A stretch of 5,187 nt of DNA from an uncultured Gaiellaceae bacterium. GTDB lineage: Bacteria; Actinomycetota; Thermoleophilia; Gaiellales; Gaiellaceae. Of the stretch, positions 1-5,187 are shown piece by piece. The translations under genes were made by a program, and so were the position numbers. The notes under the pieces are model-generated. The model saw nothing but the letters and a program-made list of their open reading frames with translations. It was not told the DNA's origin and did not search any database. Location: the NCBI GenBank assembly GCA_955652075.1, contig CATPAS010000049.1, forward strand, positions 1-5,187, in the 5' to 3' direction. Within the stretch, counting starts at the first letter, position 1. Each line of letters begins with the position of its first letter.

Positions 1-264
1 GAGCCAAAGCTGATGTTGTTCGACGAGCCGACTTCCGCTCTCGATCCCGAGCTCGTGGGCGACGTGCTCGACGTCATGAGGCAGCTGGCCAACGATGGCA
101 TGACAATGATCGTCGTCACCCACGAGATGGGCTTTGCCCGGGAGGCGGCTGACCGCCTGGTGATGATGTGCGACGGCGCCATCATCGAGGAGGGGACGCC
201 CGAGCACTTCTTCACAAGCCCGGACAACGAGCGCACGCGGCAGTTCCTCTCGAAGATCCTCTAA
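1..264 (+). CDS. Polar amino acid ABC transporter ATP-binding protein, C-terminal part (5' truncated)
   Basis: These are the last 87 codons of the ATPase subunit of an ABC importer of the GlnQ/HisP type, which hydrolyses ATP at the inner face of the membrane to drive uptake of a polar amino acid. The reading frame is open from base 1, so the start, Walker A and the LSGGQ signature lie off the left edge. Visible motifs, in order, are Walker B with its catalytic glutamate (LMLFDEP, residues 4-10 of the fragment), the D-loop (SALDPE) and the H-loop histidine in VVTHEMGFA. The tail [14 protein letters not shown] is typical of the family, where it usually ends close to this point. The sequence closely resembles the end of E. 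coli GlnQ, but the substrate cannot be fixed from this part; glutamine, glutamate, histidine or arginine are all possible. Partner permease and binding-protein genes would be expected upstream. The TAA stop overlaps the stop of the convergent gene by 4 bp. Confidence 0.93.
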   Translation, partial: EPKLMLFDEPTSALDPELVGDVLDVMRQLANDGMTMIVVTHEMGFAREAADRLVMMCDGAIIEEGTPEHFFTSPDNERTRQFLSKIL

Positions 265-1766
265 CTCGAGCCGACGCGGAGCGGGAAGTACGGCGGCGAG
301 AGCAGGAAGCCGACGCGCGGTGGGCGCTCAGTCCACCCGCGAGCCATCGTCAGCGCCGCTCCAACGCCGTGTGTCGGGACGAAGCCCAGCTGCCGGGCGG
401 CCCCGTGGTCGCGGGCGCCCGCGATGATCACGTGGCCCAGCCGGCCGAGTGCCGGCCGGCAGCCGTCCCAGTCGACGAACGGCAGCAGCGGATGGCAGGA
501 CCGGCCGGCTCGGTAGGCCTCGAGCGCACGGGGGTCGGCAGCCGCCACGAGCTCGGCTTCGGCGAGCGCGGCGTTGTCCGGGCCCGTAGCGCGCGTCGCC
601 GCGAAGAAGGCGCGGTAGGGCTGCTGCGTGGGATGCGTGAAGTGACGCTGGAAGCGGTTGAAGAGGATCGCGGTTCCGCCTTCCGCGAGCGGAAACGAGT
701 CGCGCCAGAGCCGTAGCGCCAGCCCGAGGCCGAGGTACGCGCCGAGAAGCGGGTTCGGGCGTTCGCGCGGGAGGTACGGGGTCGTCTGAGGCACGCCGAC
801 GCAGATGGCGTCGAGCTCGCGGTCGAGCGTGATTCCCCGGAGCTCGACGCCGCGCAGCAGCGCTTCGGTATGGGCGACTGACGGCGGGCCTGCGAATGCG
901 GCGGCGACCGTGCGCTCCAGGGGCACCGAGCGCAAGACGTAGGCGCGCAGCGCCTCGGGGAGCGCGCGGTAGAGATGCCGGAACGGCGAGCGCACGACTC
1001 GCTCGAGTGCCTGGGACTCGTAGGGGTAGCCGCCAAGGGTGCCGCCGAAGCGCGGATGGTTGAGGACGAGCGACGCGCCGATGACCGGCACGCGCCGGGC
1101 CAGTGCGCGCTCCAGCTCGAGCCCGAGCCGCCACCCCTGCGACGCCGACGTCTCGAGCAAGGAATACGCGCCGGCGGTGCGCAGAACCTCGGGTCCGGCA
1201 ACGCCGACAAGCGCGCCCGGTCCTCCGTGCAGCACGGTCTCGGCCGCTGTGACCACCACGACGACGTCGGTGCGCACGAGCGCGGGGTGAATGCGAAGTG
1301 GGATCGAGCCGGCGGCGCCGAGCTCGACGAGGTCTTCGCGCTCGACGTCGTGCACCTCGACGTGACCGTGAAAGCGCCGCGCGAATTCCGGTGAGACGAG
1401 TGTCTCGAGCTGCTCGTTCCCCGCGCGGCGCGTGAGCCCGCCCGCGACGAGCAGGGTCTGGTATCCCGTCGGGATGCCCAACCGCTCCAGCTCGGCGACC
1501 GCGGCGGCGATCGCGGCCTGGCGCGGATCGCGCTCCGAGCCCGGTAGTGGTAGATGCGGCGGCTCGACGAGGATCGTCGCGCGCGACCCGCGCGCCACGA
1601 GCGCTTCGAGCGGCTCGCCGGCGAGAGGGAAGCGCAAGGCGTCCCGGACCGCCGCGCCGACGTCCGCGACGGAGTCCCCGGGCGGAGGGGGTTGGAGGAC
1701 GATGGCATCGTCGTCAGCCGTCACGACGACGAGCTGCGACCCGGAGAGCAGCGGGATCCGCCTCAC
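261..1766 (-). CDS. LarA-like (DUF2088 / lactate racemase-fold) protein lacking the racemase active-site residues
   Basis: This 501-residue protein has the layout of the LarA family, whose founder is a nickel-pincer lactate racemase. The N-terminal domain contains [14 protein letters not shown] (43-56), a strand ATILVEPPH (63-71), LLVAGG (105-110), [15 protein letters not shown] (136-150), and [12 protein letters not shown] followed by [12 protein letters not shown] (165-191). The C-terminal domain contains [13 protein letters not shown] (321-333), [11 protein letters not shown] (362-372) and [12 protein letters not shown] (444-455). By eye alignment to Lactobacillus plantarum LarA, the catalytic His108 and His174 positions are threonines (T112, T177). 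The Lys184 that carries the cofactor falls in GGPGA, and Arg75 is also lost. The protein contains no lysine at all. Lactate racemase activity is therefore unlikely and the real function is unknown; no signal peptide or membrane segment was seen. The start is GTG at 1764-1766; an in-frame stop lies 21 bp upstream (1785-1787), so little extension is possible, and no clear ribosome-binding site precedes it. Family fold is fairly sure, function is not. Confidence 0.8.
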   Translation of the reverse strand: MRRIPLLSGSQLVVVTADDDAIVLQPPPPGDSVADVGAAVRDALRFPLAGEPLEALVARGSRATILVEPPHLPLPGSERDPRQAAIAAAVAELERLGIPTGYQTLLVAGGLTRRAGNEQLETLVSPEFARRFHGHVEVHDVEREDLVELGAAGSIPLRIHPALVRTDVVVVVTAAETVLHGGPGALVGVAGPEVLRTAGAYSLLETSASQGWRLGLELERALARRVPVIGASLVLNHPRFGGTLGGYPYESQALERVVRSPFRHLYRALPEALRAYVLRSVPLERTVAAAFAGPPSVAHTEALLRGVELRGITLDRELDAICVGVPQTTPYLPRERPNPLLGAYLGLGLALRLWRDSFPLAEGGTAILFNRFQRHFTHPTQQPYRAFFAATRATGPDNAALAEAELVAAADPRALEAYRAGRSCHPLLPFVDWDGCRPALGRLGHVIIAGARDHGAARQLGFVPTHGVGAALTMARGWTERPPRVGFLLSPPYFPLRVGSS

Positions 1767-1849
1767 GGCCGGCGCCGATTCAGATCAGCCTCGGAAAATG
1801 GGTGAATCTGGAGCTCTCGCATCGGCGCCGGACGATAGCGTTGGGCCCG
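1767..1849. promoter_or_regulatory. Divergent intergenic region between the LarA-like gene and polA
   Basis: These 83 bp separate the two divergent start codons and should hold the promoters of both genes. Neither start has a convincing Shine-Dalgarno sequence in front of it. On the + strand a weak -10-like TAGCGT (1836-1841) ends 8 bases before the polA ATG, which would fit a leaderless transcript, but no matching -35 is visible. On the - strand no good hexamer pair was found. The region is less GC-rich in its middle (around 1778-1810) than the flanking genes. Promoter positions are inference only; that the region is divergent and non-coding follows from the chosen starts. Confidence 0.45.
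1769..1831. repeat. Perfect 11-bp inverted repeat spanning the divergent promoter region
   Basis: The left arm CCGGCGCCGAT (1769-1779) is the exact reverse complement of the right arm ATCGGCGCCGG (1821-1831), with 41 bp between them. Each arm contains the 8-bp palindrome CGGCGCCG, so the arms are also direct repeats over that core. Centre-to-centre distance is 52 bp, close to five turns of B-DNA. The left arm ends 2 bp before the start codon of the LarA-like gene, and the right arm ends 18 bp before the polA ATG. This could be a pair of operator sites for one dimeric regulator, or a chance result of high GC content. Confidence 0.5.
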
Positions 1850-4423
1850 ATGCCGAAGACCCTGACAGGCGCAGAGCTGGAGCTGGACGACAGCCCTGTT
1901 CGCGACGCCGAGCTCTTCCTCGTAGACGGCAACAACCTGGCCTACCGGGCCTTCTTCGCCCTTCCGGAAGAGCTGGCGACCACCGAGGGTTTCCCCACGA
2001 ATGCGCTCCTCGGGTTCACGAACATGCTGTTCAAGCTGCTGTCGGACTACAAGCCGAAAGGCGTCGCAGTCGCCTGGGACACTCGCCCGGCCGAACGGCT
2101 GGAGGTGGCTTCCGACTACAAGGCCGACCGGCGACCCACGCCCGATCTGCTGTCGGAGCAGTTCCCGTTCTTCCGCCCGATCGTCGAGGCGTTCGGCTAC
2201 CGCAACCTCGAGTTCGAGGGCTGGGAGGCCGACGACGTCATCGCCACTCTCGCAACGCGTGCCGATGAGGCAGGAATTAGGACTGCAATCGTGTCGACAG
2301 ACCGGGACGCGTTCCAACTCGTCTCCGACAACGTCAGTCTGATGATGACGCCGCGGGGCGTCTCCGACGTCCAGGTCTACACTCCGGACCGCGTCGAGGC
2401 CCGCTACGGAGTCCGGCCCGACCAGATTCCCGACTTCATCGGGTTGAAGGGCGACACCTCGGACAACATTCCAGGCATTCCCGGCATCGGCGACAAGACC
2501 GCCGGACAGCTGATCGCCCAGTACGGCTCCCTCGAAGAAGTCATCGAACACGCCGACGAGCTGTCACCCGCGCGGCGCAAGAACATCACCGAGCTCGCCG
2601 AGCAGGCGCGGCAGTCGAAGGAGCTCGCGACGATGCGGCGCGATCTCGATCTCGATTGCGATCCCGCCGAGCTCGTGCTGCTGCCGCCCGACCGCTCCGA
2701 GCTGCGCGAGATGTTCCGGCGCTTCGAGTTCCGCAATCTGCTCGGGCGCGTCGACATCCTCGACGAAGCCGTGCCTGCGCAGCCGATGCGCGTCGAGGGC
2801 ACGCAAGTCGCGTGGCGCGAGGGCGAGCTGCCCGAAGTGCGTGGACGTGCGTCGCTGGCGATCCGCGACGGTCGCTTCGCCCTCGCGCAGGACGACGGCG
2901 TCATCGTCGGCGACTGGGCGGCGGGCCTCGAGCGCAGGCTCGACGAGGCGGAGCTCATTGCGCACGACTTCAAGGCGTTGCCGCGGCTGACGATGGAGCC
3001 GGCAGAGGACACGATGCTGCTCGCGTACCTGATCGAGCCGGGGCGCGCGGGGTACGAGCTCGACGACCTCGCACAGGAGTACGGCGTCGAGCCCATTCCC
3101 TCCCCCGCGGTGGACGACGAGACGGCCGCGCTCGTGCGCCACGCCGAGATCCCCCGGCGGCTCGCGCCGACGATGCTGGAGCGCGTCCGCGAGCGAGGCG
3201 CAGAGGATCTCTATCGCGACATCGAGCTCCCGTTGACTGCGGTGCTCGCCGCGATGGAAGACGCCGGCGTCAAGATCGACACGTACCGGATGGGCGAGAT
3301 CACCGCCCGGCTCGCCGACCGTGTCGAGGAGCTCGAGGCGAAGGCGTACGAGCTCGCGGGTGAGGAGTTCATGCTCGGCTCGACACAGCAGGTCGCGCGC
3401 ATTCTCTTCGAGAAGCTGCAGCTGACGCCGGGTCGCAAGGGCAAGACCGGCTACTCGACGGACACCCGGGTGCTCCGCTCGATCCGCGACGCGCACGAGA
3501 TCGTGCCGGTGATCGAGGAGTGGCGCGAGTACTCGAAGCTGCTCAACACGTACCTCGGGCCGCTGCCGTCGCTGCTCTCGGAGACGGACGCCCGTCTGCA
3601 CACCACCTTCAACCAGACGGTCGCGTCGACGGGGCGGCTCTCGACGACGAACCCGAACCTGCAGGCGATCCCGATTCGCACGGAGCTCGGCAAGGAGATC
3701 CGCTCGGCGTTCGTCGCGGAATCGGGCTCGCGCCTGCTGTCCGCCGACTACTCGCAGATCGAGCTGCGCATCCTCGCGCACGTGTCCGGCGAGCCGAAGC
3801 TGCGCGAGGCCTTCGCGCGTGGCGACGACATCCACACGGCGACCGCGGTCGAGGTGCTCGGCAAGGAACCTACGGAGCTGACGTCCGGCGACCGCTCGAT
3901 CGCCAAGATGATCAACTTCGGGATCGTCTACGGAATCTCGGCGTTCGGTCTCTCGGAGAATCTCGAGATCCCACGCGAGCAGGCGCAGGAATACATCGAC
4001 GCGTACCTCGCGCGCTTTCCGCTCGTGCAGGACTTCATCCAGCGCACGATCGAGCAGGCGAAGCGCGACGGCTATGCGACGAGCTTGCTCGGCCGGAGGC
4101 GGCCGACGCCGGAGATCCGCGCGTCCAACCGGGCAACGCGTTCTCTTGGCGAGCGGCTCGCGGTGAACTTCGTCATGCAGGGCTCGAACGCGGACGTCAT
4201 CAAGAAAGCGATGATCGCGATCCACCGGCGCCTCCGCGACGAGGGGAGGGGTGCGCGCCTCGTCCTCCAGGTGCACGACGAGCTCCTGCTCGAGGTGCCG
4301 GAAGCGGAAGTGGGCCCGGTGCGGGAGCTCGTCCGAGAAGAGATGTGCCGGGCCTACCCGCTCGATCCGCCTCTCGCCGTTGAAATCGGCGTCGGCGACG
4401 ACTGGAGCGAGGCCAAGTCCTAG
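1850..4423 (+). CDS. polA: DNA polymerase I
   Basis: This 857-residue enzyme fills gaps in DNA repair and removes Okazaki primers. Domain 1 (about 20-310) is the 5' nuclease. Its acidic metal ligands are kept in LVDGNN (24-29), AWDTRP (D77), GWEADD (124-129), TDRD (150-153) and GDTSDN (201-206), and a helix-hairpin-helix GIPGIGDKTA follows at 209-218. Domain 2 (about 313-470) has the position of the 3'-5' proofreading domain but lacks its acidic triad: AHDFKAL (371-377) resembles the inactive Taq enzyme. Domain 3 is the polymerase. Motif A is DYSQIELR (D633, steric-gate E638); the O-helix has R682, K686, F690 and Y694; motif C is VHDE (808-811). F690 is the usual bacterial phenylalanine that disfavours dideoxynucleotides. 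Length is near that of Taq (832). ATG 1850 was chosen because it puts the first motif at a normal distance; an in-frame GTG at 1802, with a weak GGAAA upstream, would add 16 residues. rpsA follows 47 bp later, as in Mycobacterium. Confidence 0.97.
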   Translation: MPKTLTGAELELDDSPVRDAELFLVDGNNLAYRAFFALPEELATTEGFPTNALLGFTNMLFKLLSDYKPKGVAVAWDTRPAERLEVASDYKADRRPTPDLLSEQFPFFRPIVEAFGYRNLEFEGWEADDVIATLATRADEAGIRTAIVSTDRDAFQLVSDNVSLMMTPRGVSDVQVYTPDRVEARYGVRPDQIPDFIGLKGDTSDNIPGIPGIGDKTAGQLIAQYGSLEEVIEHADELSPARRKNITELAEQARQSKELATMRRDLDLDCDPAELVLLPPDRSELREMFRRFEFRNLLGRVDILDEAVPAQPMRVEGTQVAWREGELPEVRGRASLAIRDGRFALAQDDGVIVGDWAAGLERRLDEAELIAHDFKALPRLTMEPAEDTMLLAYLIEPGRAGYELDDLAQEYGVEPIPSPAVDDETAALVRHAEIPRRLAPTMLERVRERGAEDLYRDIELPLTAVLAAMEDAGVKIDTYRMGEITARLADRVEELEAKAYELAGEEFMLGSTQQVARILFEKLQLTPGRKGKTGYSTDTRVLRSIRDAHEIVPVIEEWREYSKLLNTYLGPLPSLLSETDARLHTTFNQTVASTGRLSTTNPNLQAIPIRTELGKEIRSAFVAESGSRLLSADYSQIELRILAHVSGEPKLREAFARGDDIHTATAVEVLGKEPTELTSGDRSIAKMINFGIVYGISAFGLSENLEIPREQAQEYIDAYLARFPLVQDFIQRTIEQAKRDGYATSLLGRRRPTPEIRASNRATRSLGERLAVNFVMQGSNADVIKKAMIAIHRRLRDEGRGARLVLQVHDELLLEVPEAEVGPVRELVREEMCRAYPLDPPLAVEIGVGDDWSEAKS

Positions 4424-4470
4424 CGGCGGCAGGGCCATTTCAAGCCCCTGGCTATACTGATCGACCGCTG
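4424..4470 (+). promoter_or_regulatory. Probable rpsA promoter with -10 box TATACT
   Basis: The gap between polA and rpsA holds TATACT at 4453-4458, one mismatch from the consensus -10 hexamer, in an otherwise GC-rich stretch. Transcription would start about 4464-4467, giving a leader of roughly 4-7 bases before the ATG at 4471. There is no good -35 at the usual spacing (CAGGGC lies at 4430-4435) and no Shine-Dalgarno motif in the last 12 bases (gatcgaccgctg). The gene may thus be read from its own promoter as a nearly leaderless mRNA, with or without read-through from polA. The element is inferred from the motif and position. Confidence 0.55.
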
Positions 4471-5187
4471 ATGGCCACGGAGCAAACCGAGCAGAGAGTT
4501 GCGGGCGACGGCGTCTGGATCACTGGTCCGGACGGCGATCTGATCCCGGACTACGAGTCCACTTTCCCGACCATCAACGAGGGCGAAGTCGTGCATGGAC
4601 AGGTCGTCCGGGTGGACAAGGACGAGGTGCTCGTGGACATCGGCTACAAGTCGGAGGGCGTGATTCCGGTCGCCGAGCTCTCGATCCGGCGCTCCGTCAA
4701 TCCGGCCGACGAGGTGTCCGTCGGCGACGAGATCGACGCGCTCGTGATGACGAAGGAGGACGCCGAAGGGCGGCTGATCCTCTCGAAGAAGCGGGCCCGC
4801 TTCGAGCTCGCCTGGAAGGCGATCGAAGCTGCTGCGGAATCCGGTGAGCCGGTCAACGGCCGTGTGATCGAGGTCGTCAAGGGCGGACTGATCCTCGATC
4901 TGGGCGTCCGCGGATTCCTCCCGGCGTCGCTCGTCGACATCCGCCGCGTGCAGGACCTCGACGAGTTCATGGGCCAGGAGCTCCGCTCCAAGGTGATCGA
5001 GCTGAACCGCTCGCGCAACAACGTCGTGCTCTCCCGTCGCGCCGTCCTGGAGGACGAGCGCAAGGAGATGCGCCAGGCGATCCTCGATCGGCTCAACCCG
5101 GGCGACGTGGTCGAGGGCCAGATTTCGAACATCGTCGACTTCGGCGCTTTCGTCGACCTCGACGGGATGGACGGTCTCATCCACATC
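4471..5187 (+). CDS. rpsA: 30S ribosomal protein S1, N-terminal part (3' truncated)
   Basis: The first 239 codons of S1, a ribosome-associated protein that binds single-stranded mRNA, are present; the frame is still open at the right edge. After an acidic leader of about 36 residues come tandem S1 (OB-fold) domains. Domain 1 runs from about 37 to 109 and includes VDKDEVLVDIGYKSEGVIP and ends in LILSKKRA. Domain 2 (about 126-190) contains VVKGGLILDLGVRGFLP and NNVVLSRRA. Domain 3 begins at about 211 with ISNIVDFGAFVDLDGMDG and is cut off. Order and spacing match the first three domains of E. coli and mycobacterial S1; domains 1 and 2 are those that dock S1 on the ribosome in E. coli. Wording such as LTKED-like MTKEDAEGRLILSKKRA is close to actinobacterial S1. 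ATG 4471 is chosen because it directly follows the -10 box and gives a normal N-terminus. No Shine-Dalgarno is seen, which is not rare for S1 genes. Confidence 0.96.
   Translation, partial: MATEQTEQRVAGDGVWITGPDGDLIPDYESTFPTINEGEVVHGQVVRVDKDEVLVDIGYKSEGVIPVAELSIRRSVNPADEVSVGDEIDALVMTKEDAEGRLILSKKRARFELAWKAIEAAAESGEPVNGRVIEVVKGGLILDLGVRGFLPASLVDIRRVQDLDEFMGQELRSKVIELNRSRNNVVLSRRAVLEDERKEMRQAILDRLNPGDVVEGQISNIVDFGAFVDLDGMDGLIHI

Noticed and set aside
428..1708. Alternative minus-strand frames (426 and 268 codons) within the LarA-like gene
   Set aside because: Their products are serine/arginine-rich with no domain, whereas the chosen frame gives a recognisable LarA-like protein over its full length.
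1547..1849. An upstream extension of polA by 101 codons
   Set aside because: The extension is low-complexity arginine/alanine-rich sequence antisense to the LarA-like gene and has no counterpart in DNA polymerase I; most of it overlaps the N-terminal coding region of that gene.
1763..2551. A 262-codon minus-strand open frame opposite the start of polA
   Set aside because: It covers the conserved 5' nuclease motifs of PolA and the intergenic region and has no recognisable motif.
2564..4438. A 624-codon open frame on the minus strand, antisense to polA
   Set aside because: It lies opposite clearly recognised PolA motifs, is rich in arginine, leucine and alanine with no recognisable domain, and is the usual antisense shadow of a GC-rich gene.
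4430..4450. Weak hairpin CAGGG...CCCTG between polA and rpsA as a rho-independent terminator
   Set aside because: The stem is only about five pairs plus a bulge and no run of T follows; instead a -10 box follows directly.
4420..5184. A 254-codon minus-strand open frame opposite rpsA
   Set aside because: The plus strand here encodes an unmistakable S1 protein; the antisense product shows no family and is a codon-bias shadow.

Overview
This is a GC-rich bacterial window, most likely from an actinobacterium and possibly a deep-branching lineage such as Thermoleophilia. The phylum call rests on polA lying directly upstream of rpsA in the same direction, as in Mycobacterium, and on an S1 protein that resembles actinobacterial S1. 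It also fits the arginine-rich, lysine-poor proteins and the lack of clear Shine-Dalgarno sites. The class-level guess is inference only.

Layout from left to right. Positions 1-264 (+) hold the last 87 codons of a GlnQ-type polar amino acid ABC transporter ATPase. Its stop codon overlaps by 4 bp the stop codon of a convergent gene at 261-1766 (-). That gene encodes a 501-residue protein with the overall layout of the LarA/DUF2088 (nickel-pincer lactate racemase-like) family, but without the residues that define the racemase. An 83-bp divergent intergenic region (1767-1849) contains a perfect 11-bp inverted repeat. DNA polymerase I (polA, 1850-4423, +) follows, with an intact 5' nuclease, a degenerate proofreading domain and an intact polymerase domain. 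A 47-bp gap with a good -10 box leads to rpsA (ribosomal protein S1, from 4471, +), which runs off the right edge after 239 codons.

The genes do not form one pathway. polA and rpsA are a conserved housekeeping pair (replication/repair and translation). The transporter ATPase is the end of an operon that lies off the left edge. The LarA-like protein is a lone gene in reverse orientation, and no cofactor-synthesis genes (larB, larC, larE) are visible. No RNA genes, mobile elements, CRISPR arrays or prophage genes were found. Most of the window is ordinary core genome. The points most worth a second look are the LarA-like protein without catalytic residues or any lysine, the inverted repeat between the divergent genes, and the nearly leaderless start of rpsA.
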